From contig NZ_PGCL01000002.1 in assembly GCF_004297185.1 (NCBI RefSeq), positions 310,001 to 374,000 of the forward strand: DNA of 64,000 nt. Direction: 5' to 3'. The translations under genes were made by a program, and so were the position numbers. This document shows, in pieces, positions 1 to 8,246 of this stretch; the stretch's first letter is position 1; each line of letters begins with the position of its first letter. Source of the stretch: Methanofollis fontis. GTDB taxonomy: Archaea > Halobacteriota > Methanomicrobia > Methanomicrobiales > Methanofollaceae. Under the pieces are notes generated by a model, which was not told where the DNA came from, did not search any database, and saw only the letters and a list, made by a program, of their open reading frames with translations.

Positions 1-1
1 C

Positions 2-190
2 ATGGAGAAGCCCGAATACGAGGAAGTGGTCTGTCATCACTGTGATGGTGCGGGCTGCATGTATTGCGATCGGAAAGGAAAGGTGCTCGTCAGAAAACCG
101 GCACAGATCTGCTGCACATGCGATGGGACCGGCTGCATCTACTGTGGCTACACAGGATGGGCCGGTCTGAAAGGCAAATACGAAGAATAG
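2..190 (+). CDS. small Cys-rich zinc-finger-like protein
   Basis: This is a 62-residue reading frame that begins two bases inside the window, so the true start may lie upstream. It carries two similar clusters, CHHCDGAGCMYC near residues 11-22 and CCTCDGTGCIYC near residues 37-48. Both follow the CxxCxGxGCxxC pattern of DnaJ-type zinc fingers. No catalytic domain is visible. It probably binds one or two zinc ions through the paired clusters. A role in protein or nucleic-acid binding would be guesswork. Confidence 0.6.
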   Translation: MEKPEYEEVVCHHCDGAGCMYCDRKGKVLVRKPAQICCTCDGTGCIYCGYTGWAGLKGKYEE

Positions 191-292
191 GGCCAGAAAA
201 ATTTCCGAAGGCAGGTTATTCCCCCCTCCTGCAACCTGGCCGCGGTTAATCAGGAGGAGCACCTGCGGATCTGCCGGGGCAGACCCGGCGGA

Positions 293-1051
293 TCACTGTT
301 TTTTTCGGGCGGGCAGGAGCAGGCCCAGCGCCGCCACCGCCGCCACCGCCGCGGGCAGCAGGGGGGAGGCCTGCTGTGGTGTGGTCGGTACAGCCGTGGT
401 CGCCGTCGGTGTCTCAGGCGTGGTCAGCGGTGCGAGGACGGCGCTGACCTGTGCAGTCCCGCCGTTCTCGACAATCACGCTTCCTGTCCAGGGGGCATAT
501 CCCGCGGCGGCGACCGTCACGGTATATTCGCCCGCCCTGACACCGTCGAGCGTGAGAGGCGTCGTTCCGACCTCTTCACCATTGATCGTGACCGTCGCCC
601 CTTCTACCGATGCCGTTATCACAAGTTTTCCTCCGGTGTCCAGGGTCAGACCCGGGCTTCTCAGACTGATGCCGACGGTCCCGTAGACCGCCCCGCTCGA
701 TCCCAGATCGCTGCGTGCCGCCGGTGTGTCCGATGCATACAGGGTATAGACGGCAGGGTCCAGTCCGAGACCGGCGGTGTGCCAGGTATAGTGCCACCTG
801 TTCTCGCTGTCGGTGGAGACCACTGTGAACGACGACGTCGATCCGGTCGAGACAGGCGTCAGGCGGTCGAGGTTCACACCGTCCTGTGCAAGGTTTGGTC
901 CGGTGAGAAACAGGTAGACATCCCCGCCACCGGTTGCTGTTCCGGAAAGAGGGACGTCTTCGCCGATAAATGCCTCTATTGTCGCTGCTGACACTGTGGA
1001 TACTGCAACAAGAAGGAGGAGGAGAGGGATATACCCATATGATCTGCGCAT
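293..1051 (-). CDS. secreted PEGA-domain surface protein with C-terminal anchor
   Basis: The protein has 252 residues when started at the ATG followed by RRSYGY, which immediately precedes a hydrophobic signal segment (residues 8-23). The open frame extends further upstream, but that part is low in hydrophobicity and not protein-like. Residues about 25-150 resemble the beta-rich N-terminal domains of Methanomicrobiales cell-surface proteins (DUF3821-like, a tentative match). Residues about 155-215 form a PEGA domain (GATVTINGEEVGTTPLTLDG, then GEYTVTVAAAGY). A Thr/Pro linker leads to a final hydrophobic helix ending in RKKQ, which suggests envelope anchoring. It is likely exported and displayed on the cell surface. 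Confidence 0.75.
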   Translation of the reverse strand: MRRSYGYIPLLLLLVAVSTVSAATIEAFIGEDVPLSGTATGGGDVYLFLTGPNLAQDGVNLDRLTPVSTGSTSSFTVVSTDSENRWHYTWHTAGLGLDPAVYTLYASDTPAARSDLGSSGAVYGTVGISLRSPGLTLDTGGKLVITASVEGATVTINGEEVGTTPLTLDGVRAGEYTVTVAAAGYAPWTGSVIVENGGTAQVSAVLAPLTTPETPTATTAVPTTPQQASPLLPAAVAAVAALGLLLPARKKQ

Positions 1052-1201
1052 ACGTTTCGATGGTTCCGGGCAGGGAAAATGATTGTGGATTGGGGGGTGG
1101 GGGTTCAATGGAGGGGGATCCGTGCCGATCCTTCGGGGGGATCTCTCTGATGAGACACAATTAAATATCGGCACTGCCGCACAGGGTGTCAGGTGGAGAC
1201 G

Positions 1202-1585
1202 ATGGCGAAAGTAAAACGCTTTATCTGTAAATATTGCGGGTATGTCTATTCGCCCCTCAGGGGTGAACCGCATCGGGGCATTCCCGCCGGCACCGAATTT
1301 GAGGATCTGCCCGGGGATTATGTCTGTCCGGTCTGCGGGGCGACCGGGAAGGGTCCGATCGGGACTTGGGGCTTTGAACCCTGGGAGCCCACGCGGTTCA
1401 TCTGCAAGATCTGCGGCTATATCTATGACGAAAAGCGTGGCGAACCGCACCGGGGTATTCCCGCCGGCACCCTGTTTGAAGACCTGCCAGAAGATTATGC
1501 CTGCCCGGTCTGCGGACTCGATCCCAAGATCAGCAGTCATTACGGGAAGGTGGGGAAATCGCAGTTTGAAGCGCTGGAAGACTGA
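1202..1585 (+). CDS. double-domain rubredoxin
   Basis: This 127-residue protein consists of two tandem rubredoxin domains. Each has the paired iron ligands CxxCG and [15 protein letters not shown] and DYVCPVCG in the first, [15 protein letters not shown] and DYACPVCG in the second. Both share the [11 protein letters not shown] loop and are near-copies of each other, joined by a short linker. Each domain should bind one Fe in an FeS4 site and act as a soluble one-electron carrier, perhaps for oxidative-stress enzymes or oxidoreductases. The ATG at 1202 is preferred over a GTG at 1193 because AGGTGG at 1191-1196 sits at ribosome-binding distance. Confidence 0.92.
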   Translation: MAKVKRFICKYCGYVYSPLRGEPHRGIPAGTEFEDLPGDYVCPVCGATGKGPIGTWGFEPWEPTRFICKICGYIYDEKRGEPHRGIPAGTLFEDLPEDYACPVCGLDPKISSHYGKVGKSQFEALED

Positions 1586-1758
1586 TCGGTATCCCGGATG
1601 GCAGCGCCGAAGGATGTGGGGGGACTGATTGGTCCATTTTACAGTCCCCGTCTTTTCGCCCTTCAATGTGTCGGGTGAGGGAACCCACATCTTAATCCTG
1701 TTCGGTTCCTGCGGCATCGAGGGATCCTGGCGTCGATGCACGGCGGAGATGACCTCTG

Positions 1759-2856
1759 TTATTCCTGCCACCGATTCCTATCCCTGCATTCATTTGCCAT
1801 TCTGGCGATTCCTCTGTACCGTTTCTTTTCCAGCCGTTTCAATCCGATTTCTGCCTTTTCCTTTTCAAAATCTGCTTCTTTGTGCAATTTCCTGTAGCGC
1901 TCAAGTCGTTCCTGGGATATCAGTCCATCCTCCACTGCCTTGCGGACGGCACATCCCGGTTCCTGCAGGTGACGGCAGTCGGAAAATCTGCACTCCTGTG
2001 CAATCCGGATGATATCATCAAACGCCTCGTTGAGGGTGTTTCCGGCAGTCCAGATCCGGACTTCCCTCATACCCGGTGTATCGATCAGGCAGCTCCCGCC
2101 ATCCAGGGGAATCAGATGCCTGACCGTTGTGGTGTGCCGCCCCTTTCCGTCGTTCTCTCTGATCCCTCCTGTTTTCTGGAGTGATGCGCCTGTCAGGGCA
2201 TTGATAAGCGTGGATTTTCCAACTCCTGAAGAACCGAGGAAAATGACGGTGGCGCCCGGTGTCAGGAATGGCCCCAGCTGCTCAAGTCCGGTATTGTTGA
2301 GGGCACTCAGGGCAATGACAGGCACTCCCCTGAGTTCTGCATGGACCCTGTCGATGATCGTTGATATCTCTTCACTGGTATCTGATTTATTCAGGATGAT
2401 CACCGGTTCAGCCCCTGAATTTCGAACGATGAGCAGATATCGTTCAAGACGGGGTATGCTCAGGTCGTGTCCGGGATCGGTGACGATAAAGGCCGTATCA
2501 ATATTTGCAGCAAGGATCTGTTCGCCTGCAGATTCTCCTGCTCCTCCCCGTGAGAGACAGGTTCTCCGTTTGAGTATCGATACGATCATCTGTGTGGCGG
2601 CGTCCTGGTTGTCGAGAACGACAACAAAATCGCCCACCACGGGCAGATTTTTTTGTTTTTTCATCGCTCCGGATATCGGGACCGAGATGATACCTCCCGG
2701 TATGTTCACATCATACCGGGTTTTGTGTACAGCGATCACCCTGCCCGGGACATACGGACCCTTAAAGGGAGAAAATAAAAAATCCCATTCACTGTCCCAT
2801 CCGAGGTTTTCAAGTGATGACCATGATGATTCGGAAAAAACCTGAGTTTTATCCAT
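1759..2856 (-). CDS. rsgA: ribosome small-subunit-dependent GTPase A
   Basis: This is a 365-residue circularly permuted GTPase. An N-terminal OB-fold region (about 35-105) is followed by the G4 motif NKSD near residue 156, the P-loop GSSGVGKSTL near 207, and the G3 motif DTPGMRE near 260. The zinc-binding C-terminal cluster CRFSDCRHLQEPGC follows near 290. The order G4-G1-G3 and the C/C/H/C zinc site identify the RsgA/YjeQ family, which in bacteria checks late 30S subunit assembly. The family is more common in bacteria but occurs in methanogens. The protein ends in a basic, Lys/Arg-rich helix. It is transcribed alone, convergent with the rubredoxin gene. Confidence 0.93.
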   Translation of the reverse strand: MDKTQVFSESSWSSLENLGWDSEWDFLFSPFKGPYVPGRVIAVHKTRYDVNIPGGIISVPISGAMKKQKNLPVVGDFVVVLDNQDAATQMIVSILKRRTCLSRGGAGESAGEQILAANIDTAFIVTDPGHDLSIPRLERYLLIVRNSGAEPVIILNKSDTSEEISTIIDRVHAELRGVPVIALSALNNTGLEQLGPFLTPGATVIFLGSSGVGKSTLINALTGASLQKTGGIRENDGKGRHTTTVRHLIPLDGGSCLIDTPGMREVRIWTAGNTLNEAFDDIIRIAQECRFSDCRHLQEPGCAVRKAVEDGLISQERLERYRKLHKEADFEKEKAEIGLKRLEKKRYRGIARMANECRDRNRWQE

Positions 2857-3715
2857 GAAAATTGTTTCATGATGGGTGTATAACTAGTTTTACACGTCCT
2901 GAAGACCAGAAAGGTGGAAAATGTGCTCCAACTCGTATGTGCCTGAAAAACTGTGGAATCTGGCGTTTACACCACAAATTCGCCTCTGTGGTCTTTTTTC
3001 AGGTGATCGATCCCTTGCGCAGGCATAGAGGGGGCGCCCTCGCTTCAGGCGGTGCACCGGTAATACGCCGGGTTGTGGTGGGGCAGATTGAGCTCAGGGT
3101 GTGACCGGACGAAACCCATTCCTCCGGTGGAAAAACTGCCCATTCTGGGCAGCATATCCCATTCTGGGCATCAGGATCTCGAAAATCCGGGCTGTTTTTC
3201 AAAAATAGATATTTGTGGGGCTATATCACGAACCCGGACTGAAATGTATCGTACAGAGGACGTCTCTGCTCCTCCCCGGGGAGAGAGGGAAGGGGAAGTT
3301 GGTTGTCCTGCGTGCAGGATGGTGTGGGGGCAGGAGAAAGCGTGGAAATGGCCGCTTTTTCTCTGGTGACAATTTCAATGAATGGCCAATCGGACTTAAA
3401 AACGGTCAGGAGTTCATGAATGAACACACCCGGTCTGTGCCGGCCTGTGGCGCACGTCACACCTGGGGCGGTGTGTGATCTACACCCGCCAGGGCGCAGA
3501 ACAGCGCCGTGACCATCTCTGCGCCTGGTATAGAGACTGGTGAGTGGGGGCGTAGCGATCGGTTCGAAAGAGCGGCGGTTCTGCTCCGGCTCCATTGGAC
3601 GAAACGGTCCAGGCTACATCCCGGCATGGCTACTTGAAAACCCAATCGATGAGACCTGCTGTATGGTGCAGAAGGGAGAGGGCGACCACACCAGGTCGGT
3701 GATCAGAGTGTCATC
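2857..3715. other. coding-poor interval
   Basis: I find no convincing gene in these roughly 860 bases. Open frames occur but overlap on both strands, have odd composition and match nothing I recognise. The stretch holds a tandem palindromic repeat at 3139-3170 and AT-rich patches near 2870 and 3200. It may be an eroded gene region or hold regulatory or RNA elements. Confidence 0.5.
3139..3170. repeat. two direct copies of a palindromic 13-mer
   Basis: The sequence CCCATTCTGGGCA occurs twice, at 3139-3151 and 3158-3170, with a 19-base period. Each copy contains an imperfect inverted repeat (CCCA...TGGG). Such spacing, close to two helical turns, is typical of paired operator sites. The nearest start codons are several hundred bases away. 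Confidence 0.6.
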
Positions 3716-3982
3716 CTACCTGATGTTTGTCAGGACGACTCTATCGATGATCTCCACAAACCTCCTTGATTCCATATCGCCGAGAGGGATCGTGCCGGTC
3801 TCCTCTATTCTGAGATCGATGTCCCCGTCCGAATACTCTGCAATAATGGCGAGGTTGCCAGATACCGGTTCCCCGAAGATATGCCGCAACTCCTCGTTTG
3901 CATTCAGATCTTCGATGATGCGGGCAAGCTTGTCCATCCTGACACCGACCCGCTTCACGCTCTCCCCCCTCCCTGTGGCCAT
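3716..3982 (-). CDS. conserved-looking small acidic protein, unknown function
   Basis: I do not recognise this protein of 88 residues. It is acidic, with a predicted alpha/beta mix and regularly spaced hydrophobic residues (ARIIEDLNANEELRHIFG, then NLAIIAEYSDGDIDLRIEE). That pattern is what a real folded domain looks like. The frame could start at 4006. I chose the ATG at 3982 because a TATA-like element, TTTAAATA, lies on the minus strand at 4016-4009, about 25 bases before 3986. This would give a nearly leaderless message. Confidence 0.55.
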   Translation of the reverse strand: MATGRGESVKRVGVRMDKLARIIEDLNANEELRHIFGEPVSGNLAIIAEYSDGDIDLRIEETGTIPLGDMESRRFVEIIDRVVLTNIR

Positions 3983-4008
3983 GTGAATCGGCGTATGGCA
4001 ATCCATCT

Positions 4009-4016
4009 ATTTAAAT
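4009..4016 (-). promoter_or_regulatory. TATA box for the 88-residue protein gene
   Basis: TTTAAATA on the minus strand lies about 26 bases upstream of the preferred start codon at 3982. This is the expected archaeal spacing for a leaderless transcript. Confidence 0.45.
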
Positions 4017-4275
4017 GGGGAGGGTGGGCAGGGTGAAACCGGCTGTAGTCCCTATCTGTAAACCACAGGTTCGGTCTCTCGTTCATCCCGGCACCTGTAA
4101 GGGGTTTTCTGGGTGACCTGTTTCAGGGTGGTCATTGATGACGAGACCGTCCATGGAGGGGGTCAGGTCAGGAAAACGGCATTGGTGAACGGCATGACGG
4201 TACCGGGGTTATTGATGCAGGAAACAGTGAATACATCCTCTGGTCATCCAATCCTCTAAAATTACATGAATTATC

Positions 4276-4494
4276 ATGAATAATGAGAAAATATCACTTC
4301 ACAAACACTTTAACCAAGAACTCTCAACAATGAAAGTGCCGATGAAGACAAAGATGTTGATCTACCGTGATTCATTTGAAGACTGGTATAATGAAGAGTT
4401 CAGGGAGAGCGTCCGTAATCTCAATCTCTATCGCGCCGTCGCCCTCAGGCTGAACACCTGCGACGAGGCGAACCTTGAGATCAGGGACCTGTAG
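4276..4494 (+). CDS. small hypothetical protein
   Basis: This 72-residue protein is not recognised. It is basic in its first third and acidic later, with predicted helices (SFEDWYNEEFRESVRNLNLY and the following stretch). It contains one Cys and no membrane segment. Its third-position codon bias is moderate, and its start region is AT-rich. A real gene is plausible, but only comparison with relatives could settle this. The 260 bases before it hold no other gene; they contain a weak AT-rich element just ahead of the ATG. Confidence 0.5.
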   Translation: MNNEKISLHKHFNQELSTMKVPMKTKMLIYRDSFEDWYNEEFRESVRNLNLYRAVALRLNTCDEANLEIRDL

Positions 4495-4521
4495 TCCTTT
4501 CCTCCTCACCTTTTAGTCTCC

Positions 4522-5478
4522 CTATCTGGAGGATATTACCTTTAAAAATAGGGCTGCGGCTTCTGCCGCCCCGATCGACACTCCGAGGCGTTTCGGATCG
4601 ATTTTCCTGAGTTGTGATAGGCGCGGCCTTTGCCCCTGTTTCAGGCTGACGAGAATATCACGTTCGACTTTCATCTGGGGGAACTCCGCACGGATCGCGT
4701 CCTCATATGCACCGGCGTCCTCCCAGTGCCTTATCAGGAGGTGTACGGACCTGATGGCAGGGATAATCCCATCCCCCACCAGAGGGTAGACGCACCCGAT
4801 TGACTCGCCGACCCCCCAGACATTTCCTGAGACAAAAGGTCCGCCCTCCCATGGGGAGGTGACCCGCAGTGTGCTCGTGCACCCGCAGATCGAGTCCAGT
4901 CCGGTGAAGAGGGGGCAGGTGCGGATCAGCAGGCGCGGATCCTCCAGATGGCTCAGGCATCCGACATGGAACTCCCCTCCACCGAGAGGGAAGGACCAGG
5001 CATACCCGCCGTGGATGAACCGGACCTCGGGCAGGTCCCGCCCCTCCCTGAGTGTGCCCTTGAACTGGACGCATGAAACGAGGTCGTCGTTTTTGGGAGG
5101 GGGGAGGTATGCCCTGGCCGTACCGGTGGCATCGATGATCCGGTCATACTCCGATGTATCGGGGGTATGGGTGGAAACCGGCAGATCCCCCCTGAGGGCG
5201 TTTATCAGTGCCGGTTTGTCCACTGTTATCAGGTCGGCGCCGACCTCATAGCCGCAAAAAACCGCTGATGCAAAGGTCTTCAGGATGAAATCATCTGCAT
5301 TGAGTCCTGCAGTGCGGAGGAGGGGAACAATCTCTCTCGTCGTCATCCAGGCGCACGGGGCGATCGAACAGGCATTTGTCCGGATAATGTCGATTAGGTC
5401 AACATCAAATCCCTTTTCTGCGAGAATGCGGGCACACAGGCTCCCTCCCACCCCTGCACCTGCAACGGCAACCTTCAT
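4522..5478 (-). CDS. geranylgeranyl reductase-family FAD-dependent oxidoreductase
   Basis: The protein has 318 residues. It starts with a Rossmann FAD-binding motif, VAVAGAGVGGSLCARIL, with an acidic residue at the end of the second strand. Later motifs GGYAWSFPLGGG (near 158) and YPLVGDGI (near 235) match the PxxYxWxFP-like and GD(G/A) signatures of the geranylgeranyl reductase family. In archaea these enzymes saturate the isoprenoid chains of membrane lipids. It is shorter than the roughly 390 residues of typical digeranylgeranylglycerophospholipid reductases, so another substrate is possible. It is a single gene, downstream of the truncated permease on the same strand with a 54-base gap. 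Confidence 0.75.
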   Translation of the reverse strand: MKVAVAGAGVGGSLCARILAEKGFDVDLIDIIRTNACSIAPCAWMTTREIVPLLRTAGLNADDFILKTFASAVFCGYEVGADLITVDKPALINALRGDLPVSTHTPDTSEYDRIIDATGTARAYLPPPKNDDLVSCVQFKGTLREGRDLPEVRFIHGGYAWSFPLGGGEFHVGCLSHLEDPRLLIRTCPLFTGLDSICGCTSTLRVTSPWEGGPFVSGNVWGVGESIGCVYPLVGDGIIPAIRSVHLLIRHWEDAGAYEDAIRAEFPQMKVERDILVSLKQGQRPRLSQLRKIDPKRLGVSIGAAEAAALFLKVISSR

Positions 5479-5532
5479 GGAAAATATCTCCTGAAATGAG
5501 GTAGCCCCCGGAAATAATCAATCTTATTCCCT

Positions 5533-6363
5533 TCATTCATGGCCATGGCGGTGATGGAGGTCGGGCATATGTGGGTGGTCATGCCATGTCGTCTCATGGG
5601 TATGCAGATGGCAGTGCTCACCCCGTCGATCGGGGCCGGGTGTGCCGTCGGCATGCTCGTGATCATGGTGGAGGTCGTCATGCCGGTGGCGGTGCGTATG
5701 CATGAGCAGTGGGTGATGGTGGGGATGGGCATGGCGCTCGGTGATCAGCAGGCATGCGCCGATCGCCATGATGAGGCATGAGAGATAAAATGTGGGGCCG
5801 GGCAGATCAGTGAACCGGAGCAGTGAGACCGCCACCCCGAAGAACGGGGAGGTTGAAACGAGCGCTCCGGTCCGGGCCGATCCGATCCCCCGCAGGGCCA
5901 TCATAAAAAATACGCTCATCAGTCCGCCGTAGCCGAGAAAACCGATCGCCATGGCGATGCAGCAGGTCGGTATGGAGGGGATGCTCTCTCCGAGCAGGGA
6001 GGCGATGCCGAGGGTGATGAGGCCTGCGGCGAGGCCCTTGATCATCATGGTTGCGATCAGGTCCTTGCCGGCGATCATCCGGCTGAAGTTGTTGTCAAGC
6101 CCCCACAGCACACAGGTGAGGAGGATACCGAGAGCGAATATCGAGATGCCGAATGGGTGGTCCGGGTTCCATGACAGGATCATGCAGGAAGCCGTGATCA
6201 GGGCCGCCATGAGGGCATAGAGCACCGGGAGCCGATCATGGACTGATATGGGTATCGATGGATGAGGTGAACCGTATGCGCCCTGAAGGGATATACCTGA
6301 CACATTACCGGTCTGGTGGGAAAATGCCCGGCGGGATCGACCGGTTTTCGTCCCCTCCGTCAC
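5533..6363 (-). CDS. N-terminally truncated EamA/DMT-type permease with His-rich tail
   Basis: About six membrane segments are visible in residues 45-205, including LTCVLWGLDNNFSR, the hallmark region of one branch of EamA/DMT transporters. Family members normally have ten segments in two repeats. Here the first repeat is absent, replaced by about 40 polar residues without family resemblance. From about residue 210 to the end the protein has 24 His in some 67 residues, suggesting metal binding. Only about 130 bases separate the frame start from tRNA-Leu, so the missing half cannot lie upstream. It may be a pseudogene or a working half-transporter for a metal such as nickel or cobalt; the substrate is a guess. 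Confidence 0.65.
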   Translation of the reverse strand: MTEGTKTGRSRRAFSHQTGNVSGISLQGAYGSPHPSIPISVHDRLPVLYALMAALITASCMILSWNPDHPFGISIFALGILLTCVLWGLDNNFSRMIAGKDLIATMMIKGLAAGLITLGIASLLGESIPSIPTCCIAMAIGFLGYGGLMSVFFMMALRGIGSARTGALVSTSPFFGVAVSLLRFTDLPGPTFYLSCLIMAIGACLLITERHAHPHHHPLLMHTHRHRHDDLHHDHEHADGTPGPDRRGEHCHLHTHETTWHDHPHMPDLHHRHGHE

Positions 6364-6491
6364 GATTAGACGGGAACGGTTTCAGGGGGTTGCATCAGGG
6401 CGGGTTCGTTCGGCTCCTCCTCCCGGATTCAGAAGGGGTATCTCAGAACAGAAGCAGCACCATCGCCATAATGAAGAAATCACGAAAAGAA

Positions 6492-6576
6492 TGCGAGGGG
6501 AGTGATTCGAACACTCGAACGCCTACGCGACTAGGCCCTCAACCTAGCTCCTTTGACCTAGCTCGGAAACCCTCGC
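6492..6576 (-). tRNA. tRNA-Leu(GAG)
   Basis: On the minus strand the sequence folds as a class II tRNA. The acceptor stem is GCGAGGG/CCCTCGC with discriminator A. The D stem is TCC/GGA around GAGCTAGGTCAAA. The anticodon stem CTAGG/CCTAG holds the loop TTGAGGG (anticodon GAG). A long variable arm follows, and the T arm is GAGTG-TTCGAAT-CACTC. The 3' CCA is not encoded and there is no intron. The gene lies between the truncated permease and the ACT regulator. Confidence 0.96.
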
Positions 6577-6723
6577 CTGTTACCCTATAAACAAGGATTT
6601 ACAGGTTATTTAATCTATCGCTTGTTCTGACCCTTCAGCGGGGGTGCAATGGCATCTTCGATCAAAAAATGCCGAATACGACCTCCGGAGAGGGCAAAGA
6701 GCGCAGGTGATAGCAAACCCCAA

Positions 6724-6733
6724 GAATAATATG
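6724..6733 (+). promoter_or_regulatory. TATA box for the ACT regulator gene
   Basis: GAATAATATG is centred about 31 bases before the start codon at 6760. A transcript starting near 6753 would have almost no leader. Confidence 0.4.
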
Positions 6734-6759
6734 CCGCACCGATGTAGATCTCTGCAGAT

Positions 6760-7260
6760 ATGTGGGCAACACTCATGCGGGAGTTCGCCGATTCCCCGGC
6801 ACAGAGTCGGGTCGTCCGTTTCCTGCTTGAAAACGGTTTTGGCGTCTCGCCAGAGGGGCGCGTCACCTGCAACGGCATCGAGATACCGGCGACCCATATC
6901 GCCCGCGCCATCGGGATCGACCGGCGGGTGGTCGATGCCACGGCGCGGCGGATCGCCTCCCTCGAAGGCACTGCCGAGGTGTTTGCACGGATGAGGGCAA
7001 CCCCTGACCTCTCACAGGTTGCCGACTTTCTTGGTCTCACCGTGATCACGATCATCCCTCCTGACGCCCAGCAGCGAGGAATCGTCGGTGCGGCAGTGGA
7101 CATTCTCTCACGCCATAATCTTGCCATCCGGCAGATCTTTGTCACCGACCCCTACCTGGTAGAAGCCCCGAAACTCGTGATCATACTGGACGAACCGCTT
7201 CCGGTGGGCGTTGTCGAGGAACTGCGGGCGCTCCCGCAGGTAAAACAGCTTATTTTCTGA
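6760..7260 (+). CDS. ACT-domain predicted regulator of amino acid metabolism (COG2150-like)
   Basis: The protein has 166 residues. Residues 1-80 look like a winged-helix DNA-binding domain (VVRFLLENGFGVSPEG and ATHIARAIGIDRRVVDATAR). Residues 90-166 form an ACT domain (GIVGAAVDILSRHNLAIRQI and the closing strand), a fold that binds amino acids. This domain order is known in archaeal proteins annotated as regulators of amino acid metabolism, which probably bind DNA in response to an amino acid effector; the effector is unknown. The start has a TATA-like element about 30 bases upstream. Its end overlaps the convergent HD-domain gene by 11 bases. Confidence 0.82.
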   Translation: MWATLMREFADSPAQSRVVRFLLENGFGVSPEGRVTCNGIEIPATHIARAIGIDRRVVDATARRIASLEGTAEVFARMRATPDLSQVADFLGLTVITIIPPDAQQRGIVGAAVDILSRHNLAIRQIFVTDPYLVEAPKLVIILDEPLPVGVVEELRALPQVKQLIF

Positions 7261-7735
7261 TGTGAAGGAGAGGTTCGAGATCGAGGGCGAGTCTGAACGC
7301 CCGCACTCTCGCCTTCCTGCCGAGATCCGTCGAACGGTCCATCCTTTCCTCCAGAGTAATCCTCCGTGTGCCCTTCACCAGATTGTCGGCATGGGCGACG
7401 ATCCGCTCCTCTATCCGCTGCGGCATGCCGTCGCGGGGGAGGAGACCGAGGAGAGCACACTCCTCAGATGTCAGTCCGGCACCGATATGCCGCTGGATGA
7501 TCCTGACCACTCCCTCTGCGTATCCGAGAGAACGGGCGCTGTCCGCCCCCACCTCTGCATGCCGGAGACTATGGGTTTCTGAACGCCCGATATCATGGAG
7601 GAAGGCGCCGGTCCGCAGGAGATCACGGTCGACCGACGGTGACACGGCGTATTCCTGGGCCCTGTCGGCGACCGCCCGGCAGTGGGCGATGACCCCTGGA
7701 TCGCACCCTTCCTCTCTCAGGATATCTTCATACAT
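7250..7735 (-). CDS. HD-domain (HDIG) hydrolase, TIGR00295-like
   Basis: This 161-residue protein has the metal-binding pattern of an HD phosphohydrolase. It shows an upstream His (VIAHCRAVAD), the doublet in GAFLHDIGRSETHSLRHAEVG near residue 48, and a late Asp in VAHADNLVKG near residue 118. Family members hydrolyse phosphate esters of nucleotides or nucleic acids; the substrate here is unknown. It is the last gene of a minus-strand operon and overlaps the tfe gene by 8 bases, which implies translational coupling with a transcription factor gene. Length and motif spacing fit the archaeal TIGR00295 family. Confidence 0.83.
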   Translation of the reverse strand: MYEDILREEGCDPGVIAHCRAVADRAQEYAVSPSVDRDLLRTGAFLHDIGRSETHSLRHAEVGADSARSLGYAEGVVRIIQRHIGAGLTSEECALLGLLPRDGMPQRIEERIVAHADNLVKGTRRITLEERMDRSTDLGRKARVRAFRLALDLEPLLHIRK

Positions 7736-8246
7736 CTCCGATGGTCGCCCGGATCGCCTCGACCCGGCGCTTCAGCGCACCCACAAGCATCTCGTTGTCG
7801 AAGTGCTTCAGCGGTGTCCCACAGTGGGGGCAGACAAAACCGTTATCCATGACGTCAACAAAGGTGAAGATTCCGCACTCGTCGCAGATGAAAAAATCGT
7901 TTTCCTCCTCATATCTGGCACGTTTCTCGAGGAGTGTAAGCACACGTTCGAGTTCCTCCCTGAGCACCGGATAGATCCGGTCGTTCCTGAGTGTCCAGAG
8001 ATAGGTAAGCCAGCCGGTATCCGGATCCTTGATCCGCCGGTATTCGGCCAGCCGTTTCTCATAGAGGGTGTAAAGTGTGTGCCGGACGGAGTTCAGATTG
8101 ATGCCGGTCTTCTCTGCAAGTTCCTCATCGGAATACTCGCCTTCCGGGGGGAACCTCTCCAGAAGATCGATCCCCTCGCTCCCGATCAGACGGAGGAGAT
8201 ATGCCCTGATCGCCTGATCGGCCAGCATCTCGTCTATGCCAACCAT
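7728..8246 (-). CDS. tfe: transcription initiation factor E subunit alpha
   Basis: This 172-residue protein has the two domains of archaeal TFE. A winged helix occupies residues 10-90 (YSDEELAEKTGINLNSVRHT, TLYEKRLAEYRR), and a zinc ribbon lies at about 118-142 (FICDECG...FVCPHCG). TFE helps RNA polymerase open the promoter together with TBP and TFB. The length matches the family. The ATG overlaps the stop codon of the upstream ATP-grasp gene by one base (TGATG). Confidence 0.95.
   Translation of the reverse strand: MVGIDEMLADQAIRAYLLRLIGSEGIDLLERFPPEGEYSDEELAEKTGINLNSVRHTLYTLYEKRLAEYRRIKDPDTGWLTYLWTLRNDRIYPVLREELERVLTLLEKRARYEEENDFFICDECGIFTFVDVMDNGFVCPHCGTPLKHFDNEMLVGALKRRVEAIRATIGDV

Noticed and set aside
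293-1771. A 492-residue protein using the long frame
   Set aside because: The part from 1052 to 1771 overlaps the real rubredoxin gene on the other strand, and its residues look random. The signal peptide begins at 1051.
2862-3104. 80-residue frame as a gene
   Set aside because: Its composition is not protein-like, it has no ribosome binding site, and a competing frame lies on the opposite strand.
3540-3640. tRNA-like GGTTCGAA near 3560
   Set aside because: No acceptor, D or anticodon stems can be formed around it.
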